From Fen-1258 sp964449775 (lineage in GTDB: Bacteria; Bacteroidota; Ignavibacteria; Ignavibacteriales; Melioribacteraceae), in NCBI GenBank assembly GCA_964449775.1, contig CAYVBQ010000010.1, positions 1-64,000 on the forward strand: 64,000 nt of DNA, given 5' to 3'. Shown here piece by piece: positions 43,476 through 53,075 of this stretch. Each line of letters starts with the position of its first letter. Within the stretch, counting starts at the first letter, position 1. Made by a program: the position numbers and the translations under genes. A model generated the notes under the pieces. That model was not told the origin of the DNA. It saw only the letters and a list, made by a program, of their open reading frames with translations, and did not search any database.

Positions 43476-44516
43476 TTGACAAAACTCAACAAAGAAAAGA
43501 TTAAAAAAATACTCATCATCAAACTGCGCGGTATTGGTGATGTAGTTCTATCAACAATTGTAATTGATAATCTTCGGAAAGATTTTCCTAATGCCCAAAT
43601 TGATTATCTTGTTGAAGCTCCCTCACAGCCCGGACTACTTGGATTAACGGAAATAAATGAAGTGTTAATTTTCGAGAGAAATGATTTTTGGAAGAAGGTT
43701 AGGCTTATTTCAAGAATCAGAAAGATAAGGTATGATTTAGTATTAGATTTTTTCACCAATCCTTCAACTGCAATAGTTACATTTTTTAGTGGAGCAAAAT
43801 TTAAAGTTGGTTTTCCATATCGAGGAAGGAAATACGCTTATAACATATTCGGTCCGGAAGAACGGGGTAAATATCACTCTGCCCAACTTCATCTGGAAAC
43901 TTTAAAGATGCTCGGACTTAATCACTCTTACAAAGAATTGTATTATAATATAAGTTCCTCGGCTTTACGTGTTGCAGAGAAATATCTTAGGGATAGTTTC
44001 ATCGAAAATAATTTTGTTGTAGGAATCTGTCCTACGGGCGGATGGGCTTCAAAGAAATGCGATCCTGAAAAAATTGTTGAGATAGCGAACTCTGTTATAA
44101 AAAAGTTCAATGCAAAGATTTTCATACTGTGGGGTAAGGGTGATGAGGAAGACGCCCTGAAAATTCATTCTCTCCTTGGTGATAAATCTATTCTTGCTCC
44201 TTCAACTACTATACAAGAACTGGCAGCCATGATAGCTCGTTGTAAAATATTGATTGCCAACGATAGCGGACCAATGCATATAGCTACTGCTGTGGGAACG
44301 CCTGTTCTGGGTTTGTTTGGTCCTACAAGTCCTTATATGCAGGGACCCTTTGGAGATAAAAATGAATGGTCTCGATTGGATGAATTGGAATGTATCGAGT
44401 GCAATCTGCTGGTTTGTCCTCGAAAGCATGAATGTTTCCGTGATTTACCTATAGATAAGATTTTGGATAAAGTGAGCAACCTCATTTCAAAAAATAATTT
44501 GTTGATCAATAATTGA
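43476..44516 (+). CDS. glycosyltransferase family 9 (heptosyltransferase-like)
   Basis: A 346-residue GT-B enzyme that probably adds a sugar to lipopolysaccharide core or a related surface glycan. It begins KILIIKLRGIGDVVLSTIVI, and the C-terminal donor site contains ANDSGPMHIATAVGTPVLGLFGPT. The region near the C-terminus has four Cys (ECIECNLLVCPRKHECFRD), more than is usual. The start is TTG and the ribosome binding site is weak. It overlaps the next glycosyltransferase by 4 bp. Confidence 0.9.
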   Translation: MTKLNKEKIKKILIIKLRGIGDVVLSTIVIDNLRKDFPNAQIDYLVEAPSQPGLLGLTEINEVLIFERNDFWKKVRLISRIRKIRYDLVLDFFTNPSTAIVTFFSGAKFKVGFPYRGRKYAYNIFGPEERGKYHSAQLHLETLKMLGLNHSYKELYYNISSSALRVAEKYLRDSFIENNFVVGICPTGGWASKKCDPEKIVEIANSVIKKFNAKIFILWGKGDEEDALKIHSLLGDKSILAPSTTIQELAAMIARCKILIANDSGPMHIATAVGTPVLGLFGPTSPYMQGPFGDKNEWSRLDELECIECNLLVCPRKHECFRDLPIDKILDKVSNLISKNNLLINN

Positions 44517-45586
44517 AAAAGATAGAGTTACTTTTCAGAAAACTTTTGCTTACACTTCTACTTATGACACGAAGGAATGCAAACCGCCGCGAGCCACCGG
44601 TTATAACTAAAAATTCAAAAATTCTGTTTATCAGGTTGAATCGAATCGGTGATGCGCTTGTTACTACTCCTCTTCTTAAAGTGATTAAGGAGCAGATCGG
44701 TTGTAAGATCTACGTTCTGGCAAGTAGCAGCAATTATTTTGTGTTTGAGAATCAAAAATTGGCTGACGAGATAATTGTTTACATGAAAAACATTCATGGT
44801 ATACGTTCACTTATTAAGATGATTAACCATCTTGAATTTGATATTGTTGTTGATCTTCACGACGATGTATCATCAACGGTAAGTTATTTAATTGCCTTTT
44901 CTAAAAGTCGTTACAAGTTTGGTCTAAACAAAATAAATGCTAAACTTTTTACTCATATCGTCAATAAATTAGATTCTTCTTCGCACCATGTTGTTGAACG
45001 AGTAATGGAGTTTGGTAAGTTGTTCAACCTCAATTTGAATAACGAGACCATTAACATTTTGTTTGAACCTAAGTATACTTCTATTACGGGAGCGGACGAT
45101 TATCTGGTTAATCATTTTGCCGGGAAGAAATTCTTACTCGGAATAAATATTTCCGCAGGAAGCGAAGCAAGGTTTTGGGGTATCAAAAATTACAAGCGGC
45201 TCATTTCAGATCTGTCGAATTATAAGTTAAATATTCTTCTTCTCTGCTCTGAAAAGGATATTAACAACGCTGCGATGATTTCAGAAAATAAAATTCCTAT
45301 CTATTACCGTCCAACATTTGACGAATTCTGTGCTATGATCCCAAAACTCGATTTTTTATTCACTCCGGATACATCGATTGTGCATGTCGCATCTGCTTTC
45401 AAAATACCCGTCTTTGGACTCTATGTTCATTACAATACTAAAGATTTGATCTGGTCTCCTTATAGATCTGAATTTGATTGTGTTATCACGGAGGATTCCG
45501 ATTTAAGAAATGTTTCGTATGATTCTGTCTACCAAAAATTAATACCATTATTTGAAAAGATTTATTTTCAAAAAGGAGTTGTATGA
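44513..45586 (+). CDS. glycosyltransferase family 9
   Basis: A 357-residue GT-B enzyme with FIRLNRIGDALVTTPLLKVI at the N-terminal lobe and TPDTSIVHVASAFKIPVFGLY at the donor site. It starts at TTG overlapping the previous stop (TTGA). An N-terminal hydrophobic/basic stretch (LFRKLLLTLLLMTRRN) may bind the membrane. It is the second of three GT9 genes in one coupled run. Confidence 0.9.
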   Translation: MKKIELLFRKLLLTLLLMTRRNANRREPPVITKNSKILFIRLNRIGDALVTTPLLKVIKEQIGCKIYVLASSSNYFVFENQKLADEIIVYMKNIHGIRSLIKMINHLEFDIVVDLHDDVSSTVSYLIAFSKSRYKFGLNKINAKLFTHIVNKLDSSSHHVVERVMEFGKLFNLNLNNETINILFEPKYTSITGADDYLVNHFAGKKFLLGINISAGSEARFWGIKNYKRLISDLSNYKLNILLLCSEKDINNAAMISENKIPIYYRPTFDEFCAMIPKLDFLFTPDTSIVHVASAFKIPVFGLYVHYNTKDLIWSPYRSEFDCVITEDSDLRNVSYDSVYQKLIPLFEKIYFQKGVV

Positions 45587-46719
45587 ACTCAGAAACACCT
45601 AATTGTAAAAATTTTAACGGTTATAAACCCTGCTTTTCGGATCACAATTGTTGGGAAAACGGCTGTAAAGAAATGAATCCCATCGGAACAAAGATCTTAA
45701 TCATCAATCTAGATGCGATGGGTGACGTCTTGATGACTACAGCCCAACTACCGGCAATTAAACGAAAATATCCTGATTCTACTATCTATTGGATTACACT
45801 TAAGATAGCAACCGGATTACTTGAAAATAACTCATACATAGATAAAGTACTTCCATATGATTTTGAAACTTTATCGATTCTAAAGTCAATTGAGTTTGAT
45901 GTAGTAATGAACGTTGATAAATCAATGAGATCCGGCGCGTTAGCTATGCAAATTAATGCTAAAGATCGTCTGGGATTCGGCATCAATTCGAACGGACAAA
46001 TAATCACATTAAATAAAGGAGCCAAATATAATTACAAACTTGGCATGGATGATCATCTGAAGTTTAAGATCAATCAACGATTTGGTCAAGATTATCTAGC
46101 GGAAACTTTTGATCTTGATTATAAACGGGATAACTATTTTTTCGAATTTACAGAGAATGAGAAGGGGTTCATTAATAATTATAAGAAAGAAAACGGTATA
46201 TCAGACGAAGATGAAGTAATTGGTTTTAATACAGGTTGTTCCACCCTTTTTCCAAATAAGAAAATGACCGTTGAGCAACATATTGTTTTGATCGAGAAGT
46301 TTCTCTCATATAATAGATTTAAAATTATGCTCCTCGGTGGACCTGAGGATGAAGTAAGAAATAAAGAGATTGCTAAACAGTTTAATGGAGTTGTGATTAA
46401 CACCCCGACCAATGGTGGGGTTCGAAAAGGAGCCTGTTACGAAAATATTCCTCAGCTCATAATTACAGGAGACTCGTTCGGTATGCACATTGCCATAGCA
46501 TTGAAAAAATATGTAATTGCATGGTTCGGACTAAGCTGCTGGAGTGAAATTGATTTATATGATCGGGGTATTAAGTTGTTTCCGGATAGTCTTTTCTGTG
46601 CACCTTGCTGGAAAAAAGTTTGTCCTTACAATCTTGAATGTATACAGATGATTGATCTGGAAAGAATAGTAAATGAAACTTTAGCCTATTTTGATAAGAT
46701 AGAAAATGAATCGAAGTAG
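45583..46719 (+). CDS. glycosyltransferase family 9 with N- and C-terminal cysteine clusters
   Basis: A 378-residue GT9-type protein with ILIINLDAMGDVLMTTAQLP and a donor-site segment ITGDSFGMHIAIALKKYVIAW, where the usual D/NSGPMH is changed to DSFGMH. It is unusual in having a Cys-rich N-terminus before the fold (CKNFNGYKPCFSDHNCWENGC) and a Cys-rich C-terminus (FCAPCWKKVCPYNLECIQ). The eight Cys could bind metal or form disulfides. It overlaps its neighbours at both ends. Confidence 0.85.
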   Translation: MNSETPNCKNFNGYKPCFSDHNCWENGCKEMNPIGTKILIINLDAMGDVLMTTAQLPAIKRKYPDSTIYWITLKIATGLLENNSYIDKVLPYDFETLSILKSIEFDVVMNVDKSMRSGALAMQINAKDRLGFGINSNGQIITLNKGAKYNYKLGMDDHLKFKINQRFGQDYLAETFDLDYKRDNYFFEFTENEKGFINNYKKENGISDEDEVIGFNTGCSTLFPNKKMTVEQHIVLIEKFLSYNRFKIMLLGGPEDEVRNKEIAKQFNGVVINTPTNGGVRKGACYENIPQLIITGDSFGMHIAIALKKYVIAWFGLSCWSEIDLYDRGIKLFPDSLFCAPCWKKVCPYNLECIQMIDLERIVNETLAYFDKIENESK

Positions 46720-47602
46720 AATTGATCTTCTCGAAAAGTATGAATCGTTAAAACGACCCTTGATTCTTGACGGTGCGATGGGTAGTCTTTTACATCAAAA
46801 GAATATACCGCTTCATAAAAATCTTTGGTCTTCTATCGTCAATATCACTCACCCGGAAGTGATAAAACAAATTCACAAGGAGTATATTGATGCGGGAGCA
46901 GGGATATTAACAACGAACACTTTCCGGACAAATCCCAATGCCTTTCATAATTCTAACCTAAATATCACAAATGAGGAATTTATTCGGTGCAGTGTTCAAT
47001 TAGCAATCAATTCAGTAGAAACAGAAGGAACGATAATCATCGCCGGCTCAAATGCGCCTGCCGAAGATTGTTATCAAGTAGAAAGATTAATAACAAACAA
47101 TAAATTAGATTACAATCATAAGTTACAGATTGAACAACTATGGGAAAGTGGTTGTGATATTATTTGGAATGAAACGCAAAGTCACTGGGACGAAATTGAA
47201 ATTATATGCAAGTTTTGCTTTGAGAACTCATATCCTTTTACAGTTAATCTCTACTTTAATGATGATCTAAAACTCATGAGCGGTGAACCATTAGCTGAAG
47301 CTGTTAATTTTATCTCTGATTTTTCTCCTATAGGAATAGGATTTAATTGCATTAAGCCGCAATTACTGAAAGAATATTTTCAAAAGAATTCCCCTTCAAA
47401 AAATTGGGGATTCTATTTCAATTGTGGCAAGGGCGATGTTCGTGATGAAATAATGTCATGTGATTTGGACCCTAACAATTATATAGAAGAGATAAAACCA
47501 TTTTTAGAAATGAATCCGATGTATGTGGGATCTTGTTGCGGTTCCAGTCCAAATCATACAAAAGCAATCAAAGAGCTGTTCGATGAAGTATATCGAAATT
47601 AA
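46706..47602 (+). CDS. homocysteine S-methyltransferase family protein
   Basis: A 298-residue protein of the zinc-dependent homocysteine methyltransferase fold. It begins with LILDGAMGSLLHQKNIP and keeps the zinc ligands in GIGFNC and GSCCGSSPNHTK. It lacks the cobalamin and folate domains of MetH, so the methyl donor may be S-methylmethionine, betaine or another small molecule. It overlaps the GT9 gene by 14 bp and ispE by 20 bp, so it is part of the same transcript despite its different pathway. Confidence 0.85.
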   Translation: MNRSRIDLLEKYESLKRPLILDGAMGSLLHQKNIPLHKNLWSSIVNITHPEVIKQIHKEYIDAGAGILTTNTFRTNPNAFHNSNLNITNEEFIRCSVQLAINSVETEGTIIIAGSNAPAEDCYQVERLITNNKLDYNHKLQIEQLWESGCDIIWNETQSHWDEIEIICKFCFENSYPFTVNLYFNDDLKLMSGEPLAEAVNFISDFSPIGIGFNCIKPQLLKEYFQKNSPSKNWGFYFNCGKGDVRDEIMSCDLDPNNYIEEIKPFLEMNPMYVGSCCGSSPNHTKAIKELFDEVYRN

Positions 47603-48425
47603 GGCGCCCGCAAAAATTAATATCGGTTTATCTATACTTTCCAAACGTGCAGATGGATTTCATAATCTATCCACTCTCTTCTACCCTATCTCTGATCTTT
47701 TCGATCTATTGATTTTCGAACCATCTGATGATTTCTTTTTTGAGTGTAACACAGATTCAGTTCCAAACGACCACTCCAATATTGTAGTAAAAGCAAAAAA
47801 TATTTTAGAGATGGTTACCGGAAGACGTATTAATGTAAAAATTACTCTCAAAAAGGAGATACCTTCTCAAGCGGGTCTAGGTGGCGGAAGTTCGGACTCA
47901 GCCGCAACTTTGATCTCTCTCAACGAAATGTTTAGACTAGGATTAAAGCAACAACAATTAATTGATATTGCTCTCCAATTGGGTTCCGACGTTCCGTTTT
48001 TTATTAGATCAAAACCGGCAATAGGAACTTTCCGCGGTGAGATTTTAGATTATCTTGATCTTGAAATTACAGAGCCGATATTGCTCATTAATCCCGGAAT
48101 CAATATCTCTACAAAAGAAGCATTCCAAAATATTGAGCCTATTGATTCAACGTTTGATTTCCGTTCAATTATCGCTGACAACAAATTAGATTATACACTG
48201 ATGAAGTCAAACGTTAAAAATGATTTTGAGAAATATGTTTTCGAAAAATATCCGGAGATAGAGAGGATAAAGAAACAACTTTACGAGTATGGTGCGCTCT
48301 TTGCGCTTATGTCGGGCAGCGGGTCAACTGTTTACGGAATATTCCCCGATATTACCGCTGCAGAAATGGCGAAGCAAAATATTTCTAAGGATTACTTTTG
48401 TTTTTTAAGTACTCCTCATTATTAA
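47583..48425 (+). CDS. ispE: 4-diphosphocytidyl-2-C-methyl-D-erythritol kinase
   Basis: GHMP kinase of the MEP isoprenoid pathway, 280 residues. It shows IKAPAKINIGLSIL, the ATP loop PSQAGLGGGSSDSAA and the C-terminal MSGSGSTVYGIF. I chose the ATG at 47583 inside the end of the preceding gene; an earlier start at 47523 would add 20 residues unlike the family. Its last 41 bp overlap the end of a converging sensor kinase gene. Confidence 0.94.
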   Translation: MKYIEIKAPAKINIGLSILSKRADGFHNLSTLFYPISDLFDLLIFEPSDDFFFECNTDSVPNDHSNIVVKAKNILEMVTGRRINVKITLKKEIPSQAGLGGGSSDSAATLISLNEMFRLGLKQQQLIDIALQLGSDVPFFIRSKPAIGTFRGEILDYLDLEITEPILLINPGINISTKEAFQNIEPIDSTFDFRSIIADNKLDYTLMKSNVKNDFEKYVFEKYPEIERIKKQLYEYGALFALMSGSGSTVYGIFPDITAAEMAKQNISKDYFCFLSTPHY

Positions 48426-49830
48426 CTTCGAAAATATCATACATGCTTGGTTTGTAGCGATAAGGAATCAAGATTTCAAAACTTGTACCGGGTTTGCCTT
48501 CTTGAGCTAATCGAGATGGACTTGTAACCCTAATTTCTCCGCCAAGTTTTTCGACAATCTCCTTGACAATCGCCAACCCCATGCCGCTGCCTTCATGAAT
48601 CATCTTATTGATGTTCGAGGCTCTGTAAAATTGATCAAATATTTTGTCAATCTCCTTTTGAGGTATTCCTATTCCACTATCGCACACTTCGAAATAAAAT
48701 TTATCATTCTTGTCATCTATCGAAATCTCTATTCTACCATTACTCTCAACATATTTAATTGCATTCGAAACAACGTTTGAGACTACCAGTTCGAGCAGAA
48801 TTTTATCGGATATAATTGGTCGCACTACAGTTCTCTTATCAGTGAAATTTAATTGAATCGATTTTTGGTTAACTATTTCATTGAGGCTATCTATGATATT
48901 AGTGATAAACTCCGATAAATCTATCGGATCGTTCAATCGTATCTCCAGCAATCTAACTTTTGAGATATTCAATATGTTTTTAATAAGCTGAAGAGCTTCT
49001 TCCGTTCTCAACTCGGCTCTTTGAATTTTTTGCGCTACCGTTTCACTTATTGGTCCTACATAACCGTTTTTAATTAACTCTAATATTGTATGTACAGCCG
49101 TAATCGGAGTTTTTATTTCGTGGACGATCCCGATTGTATACTTTTGTTTTGTAATCTCCGCTTCATTCACTCTTTCTAATGATGAGCGTAATTGCTGTTC
49201 TCTCTTGTAAAGTTGATGAGCAATTTTATTAGCGATGTAGACTGAGATAAAGAGCATCACAGCAAAGATGATAACAAAAAGTATATCATAGGTTAAAGTA
49301 TGCGGACGATTACTTAAAAATAAACCTGAAATTGGATGACTCTCCAAGTAATTATATCTCTGCAAAAATGTTAAGAGGGCAAAAGAACAACTGACAACTC
49401 CTGCAGCAATGTACACAATGTAACCAGGCAGTACTAAACTGCCTATGATCATGTGAAAGATAAAGAACATATAGAGAGGAGATTCTATCAGTCCGGTAAA
49501 ATAAACCAGAATCATTAAGGCAGTTAGATCAAGAATCATTTGAATCAGTGAAAGATGAAGAGCATTAAAACTTCCCGATGCTGTTCCAAAATATTTCCGT
49601 GACGAATGGATGATTAGATTGTAGAATAAAATTGATACAGTAATAAAGAAAATTGCAATTATTTGTTGTCTCGTAAAGTTGAGATATAGAAGGTATTCAC
49701 CGATAACTAAAAAACCAATTAAGATTAGAACCGCTAAATAGCGGAGGCGTATGAACCATAGATTGCGAATCCGTATCGCTCTCCAGAATTCACCATAATG
49801 TTCTGCCCATGGCGGTACAAGGTCTATCAT
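48385..49830 (-). CDS. membrane sensor histidine kinase
   Basis: A 481-residue kinase. Six hydrophobic segments lie in residues about 28-205. The H-box is TIGIVHEIKTPITAVHTILE with His237, and the ATPase domain (about 330-455) has DSGIGIPQ, FDQFYRA and GSGMGLAIVKEI. There is no extracytoplasmic loop of size, so it probably senses a membrane or electron-transport signal. No regulator gene is adjacent; the hydrogenase-cluster receiver at 53549-53944 lies about 4 kb upstream on the same strand. Its 3' end overlaps ispE by 41 bp tail-to-tail. Confidence 0.92.
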   Translation of the reverse strand: MIDLVPPWAEHYGEFWRAIRIRNLWFIRLRYLAVLILIGFLVIGEYLLYLNFTRQQIIAIFFITVSILFYNLIIHSSRKYFGTASGSFNALHLSLIQMILDLTALMILVYFTGLIESPLYMFFIFHMIIGSLVLPGYIVYIAAGVVSCSFALLTFLQRYNYLESHPISGLFLSNRPHTLTYDILFVIIFAVMLFISVYIANKIAHQLYKREQQLRSSLERVNEAEITKQKYTIGIVHEIKTPITAVHTILELIKNGYVGPISETVAQKIQRAELRTEEALQLIKNILNISKVRLLEIRLNDPIDLSEFITNIIDSLNEIVNQKSIQLNFTDKRTVVRPIISDKILLELVVSNVVSNAIKYVESNGRIEISIDDKNDKFYFEVCDSGIGIPQKEIDKIFDQFYRASNINKMIHEGSGMGLAIVKEIVEKLGGEIRVTSPSRLAQEGKPGTSFEILIPYRYKPSMYDIFEVNNEEYLKNKSNP

Positions 49831-49937
49831 ATATATACTAGATTATTAACTTTTGTACGCGTTCTCTTATTAATATAAAGAGATAGTATTGCAAAGTAAA
49901 TGCGATTTACTTCATCAGTCTGAAAATTATAGATAGA

Positions 49938-49957
49938 GGGCTCACGATGATGAGCCC
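49938..49957 (-). terminator. hairpin after the hydrogenase genes
   Basis: The stem GGGCTCA/TGAGCCC with a 6-base loop lies 11 bases after the hydrogenase stop. The downstream sequence on the minus strand is only moderately T-rich. Confidence 0.55.
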
Positions 49958-49967
49958 TTCCAAATTA

Positions 49968-51884
49968 TTAAACGATGTACCTGCCGCGCTTTGTGTAATG
50001 AGTATGCAACAATTTGTGAGATTTATGTCCGCAAGGACCATCCGTTAAGAACTCTTCATAAATTTGAACTACATGAGGATTCTCGTGCGATTTACGAAGC
50101 TCAAGAGATTCGTCCTCAGTATAAATAGCTTTTGCTCTTAGCTTACGTATTTCGGGAGTAGTTGGAATCGGTTGTCCACCACCGCCGATACAACCTCCGG
50201 GACAAGCCATAAATTCGATGAAATGACATTCAGAGAATTTACCGCCGGCTTTTATATCATCCATAATCTTTTTAGCATTTGCTGTTCCGTGAGCAACAGC
50301 TACTTTCAAAGTTGCACCTTTAAGCCAATCCCAATTAGGCACAAGATGTTTGATAAGATCCGGAACCGTACCAACTTTATCACCAATCGGAATTTCCATA
50401 TACTTCACTCCGTCAAATCCGCGTAGAGGAATTATATTGGCATTCTTAAAAATATCTTCAGCTTTTTTGCCGAGAACAAACTCAACAATAGAACGAATTG
50501 CTGCCTCCATAACTCCACCAGTCGCACCAAAAATTAATCCTGCACCGGAAGCTTCTCCGAATGGATTATCAAAATCGCTCTTTGGCATTTCCGGTAAATT
50601 AATTCCTGCTTCTCTAATCATTTTAGCCATCTCACGGGTTGTCAAACCGTAATCAACATCTTTATAACCACTTGCATTCATTTCAGGTCTGTTGCATTCA
50701 AATTTTTTAGCCGAACAAGGCATCAACGCAACTGAAACTACATCAGCAGGATCAATACCGGCTTTCTGTGCATAAAACGTTTTGATAAGCGCTCCGAACA
50801 TCTGCTGTGGTGATTTTGCCGAACTCAGATTATCTAAATATTCCGGATAATAATGTTCGATGAACTTAACCCAGCCGGGAGAACAAGAGGTGAACTGCGG
50901 AAGGGCAACTTCTTCTTTTTGAACAAGTGCTTTATAGAGACGGATTATTAGTTCTGCCCCCTCTTCAATAATTGTTAAATCGGCTGTAAAATTTGTATCG
51001 AAGACTTTATCGAATCCGATTCTCTTCAACGCTGTATTTAATTCTCTGGTCATTGAATGACCGGCACCCAATCCAAATTCTTCTCCAATAGCTGCTCTTG
51101 GTGAAGGGGCTGTTTGAATGACAACATGTTTCTTAGGATCGTCAATTGCCGCCCATATTTCATCCGAAGGATCGTTAGCACGTAATGCTGCTGTTGGACA
51201 TCGGTTAATACATTGTCCGCAATTTATACAAATAACATCGCTCAACGGTTTTTCTAAGAATGTGCTGATATGTGTCTTGTCTCCGCGGTCCACCGCCTCT
51301 AATACCCCGACTTCCTGTAAGTCAATACACGTCCTAACACAGCGTTTGCAGAGAACGCATTTGCTCATATCTCTGATAACAGAATATGAAGATTTATCAA
51401 TTTCATATCTTGGTTCTTTTGGATGCCCATAAGTATAGCTATCAACTCCATACTCTTTTGCAAGTGATTGAAGTTCACAATTTCCGTTTCTGAAACAGGA
51501 ATAACATTCTCCATAATGTTCGCTTAACATTAGATCTATAATGTTTCTGCGGGCTTTGCGAACCATCGGTGTTGATGTTTTAATTTTCATTGGAGCGGTT
51601 ATCGGATAGGCGCAAGAGGCTTGAAGTGTTCTCATTCCTTCGACTTCAACAACACAAATTCTACAAACACCCGCAACGCAGAGATCCTCATGGTTGCAAA
51701 GTGTGGGGATACTAATTCCGCTCATCTTGCAGGCTTCAAGAATTGTAGTACCAAGAGGAACAGCAATTTTCTTTTCGTTGATTTCAACCGTAACAGTTCC
51801 GCCGATTGTAGTTAAATCAGTTGGTTTTTCAATCGTTAACGGTTTTTGACTAACCGGCGCTCTCAAATTTCCCTTACTTTCCAT
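49968..51884 (-). CDS. hndD: [FeFe]-hydrogenase catalytic subunit, HndD/HydA type
   Basis: A 638-residue cytoplasmic hydrogenase. Domains in order: a plant-type 2Fe-2S domain (Cys63, 69, 74, 77), a His-ligated cluster (His123, Cys127, 130, 136), two 4Fe-4S clusters (Cys176-186 and Cys219-229), and the H-cluster domain with L1 TSCSPGW (Cys334), L2 MPCSAKKFE (Cys390) and L3 FMACPGGCIGGGGQP (Cys561, 565). The C-terminal small-subunit-like part ends LLHTHY. This architecture with NuoE and NuoF partners is that of NAD-linked, often bifurcating, enzymes. The start has GGAGGAG 4 bases upstream and overlaps the NuoF-like gene by 11 bp. Maturases HydE/F/G are not in the window. Confidence 0.95.
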   Translation of the reverse strand: MESKGNLRAPVSQKPLTIEKPTDLTTIGGTVTVEINEKKIAVPLGTTILEACKMSGISIPTLCNHEDLCVAGVCRICVVEVEGMRTLQASCAYPITAPMKIKTSTPMVRKARRNIIDLMLSEHYGECYSCFRNGNCELQSLAKEYGVDSYTYGHPKEPRYEIDKSSYSVIRDMSKCVLCKRCVRTCIDLQEVGVLEAVDRGDKTHISTFLEKPLSDVICINCGQCINRCPTAALRANDPSDEIWAAIDDPKKHVVIQTAPSPRAAIGEEFGLGAGHSMTRELNTALKRIGFDKVFDTNFTADLTIIEEGAELIIRLYKALVQKEEVALPQFTSCSPGWVKFIEHYYPEYLDNLSSAKSPQQMFGALIKTFYAQKAGIDPADVVSVALMPCSAKKFECNRPEMNASGYKDVDYGLTTREMAKMIREAGINLPEMPKSDFDNPFGEASGAGLIFGATGGVMEAAIRSIVEFVLGKKAEDIFKNANIIPLRGFDGVKYMEIPIGDKVGTVPDLIKHLVPNWDWLKGATLKVAVAHGTANAKKIMDDIKAGGKFSECHFIEFMACPGGCIGGGGQPIPTTPEIRKLRAKAIYTEDESLELRKSHENPHVVQIYEEFLTDGPCGHKSHKLLHTHYTKRGRYIV

Positions 51885-53073
51885 TGTCTCCTCCGTTACC
51901 GTTGAATATTTCTTCCTTAAAATTTTCTAAAATCGAAATGAATGAGTTCGGGCTCGATTGTCCCAACCCGCATTTAGATGCAACTTGCATAGTGCGTCCA
52001 AGGTCTTTCAGTTGATTGATATACGAAAAAGTGTAATTGCCTTTCTCAATCATCTCAACACCTTCAAGCAATTTTACATTCCCAATTCTACACGGCGTGC
52101 ATTGTCCGCACGATTCTTCAACGAAGAATTCCATAAAGTTTTTTAGAACATGCAGCATGTTTCTGCTTTCATTGAATATTATAATTGATCCGCCGGTTGC
52201 GGCATCTTCGTAAGCGAGTGTTCGATCGAATTGAGATATGGGAATACAATTTCCTGATGCACCTCCCACTTGTACTGCTTTAGTGTTTTTTGCACCAACT
52301 AAATCGAGAAGTTCGGAAATTTTTGTTCCCCATGGCAGTTCATAAACGCCCGGTTTTTCGCAATCACCGGAGACAGAAAATAATTTTGAACCGGATGATT
52401 TATCAGTTCCATGTTTTTTAAACCATTCTCCCCCTTTGTTAATAATATGAGGAATTGCTGCAAGCGTTTCTACATTGTTAACGGTTGTGGGTCTTCCCAA
52501 ATATCCTGTTGTCACAGGAAATGGCGGACGGTTACGTGCTTCACCACGGTTTCCTTCGAGCGATTCAATTAAAGCTGTCTCTTCTCCGCATATATAGGCT
52601 CCGCTTCCCATTCTAATTTTGATATCAAAATTGAATCCCTTTTTTCCTACAATATTATTTCCAAGCAAATTATCTTTCTTCATCATTTCAAGATAATCTT
52701 CCGAAGATTTTTTCATGTATTCATATTCGCCTCGAAGATAAACAATTCCATTCTTCGCACCGATAACATATGCAGCGATGACCATTCCGTCGAAGACTAA
52801 TTCGGGATATTCAAGAAGAAGAACGCGATCTTTAAATGTTCCCGGCTCTCCTTCGTCGGCATTGCAGATAATAAATTTATCATCGGAAGTTGCAGCCGCT
52901 ACCAGCATCCACTTTGTGGCGGTTGGAAAACCTGCACCGCCTCTCCCTTTTAATTTTGATTCGCGTATCTCAAACAAAATATCTTCTCGAGATTTAGCAA
53001 TGGCATTTTTAATTCCTTCTCCTCTTTGATACCCGGAGAATAAGACCGCTCCTTTTCTTTTATTCTTTTCCAT
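51874..53073 (-). CDS. hndC: NuoF-like NADH/FMN-binding hydrogenase subunit, short form
   Basis: A 399-residue subunit that should bind NAD(H), FMN and one 4Fe-4S cluster. Motifs are GRGGAGFPTATKW, GSGAYICGEETALIESLEGN, and ESCGQCTPCRIG with the fourth Cys in SKCGLG. Compared with typical HydB/HndC of about 480-620 residues it lacks both the N-terminal thioredoxin-like 2Fe-2S domain and the C-terminal two-cluster ferredoxin domain. It overlaps the hydrogenase gene and follows the NuoE-like gene by 2 bp. Confidence 0.93.
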   Translation of the reverse strand: MEKNKRKGAVLFSGYQRGEGIKNAIAKSREDILFEIRESKLKGRGGAGFPTATKWMLVAAATSDDKFIICNADEGEPGTFKDRVLLLEYPELVFDGMVIAAYVIGAKNGIVYLRGEYEYMKKSSEDYLEMMKKDNLLGNNIVGKKGFNFDIKIRMGSGAYICGEETALIESLEGNRGEARNRPPFPVTTGYLGRPTTVNNVETLAAIPHIINKGGEWFKKHGTDKSSGSKLFSVSGDCEKPGVYELPWGTKISELLDLVGAKNTKAVQVGGASGNCIPISQFDRTLAYEDAATGGSIIIFNESRNMLHVLKNFMEFFVEESCGQCTPCRIGNVKLLEGVEMIEKGNYTFSYINQLKDLGRTMQVASKCGLGQSSPNSFISILENFKEEIFNGNGGDNGK

Positions 53074-53075
53074 AA

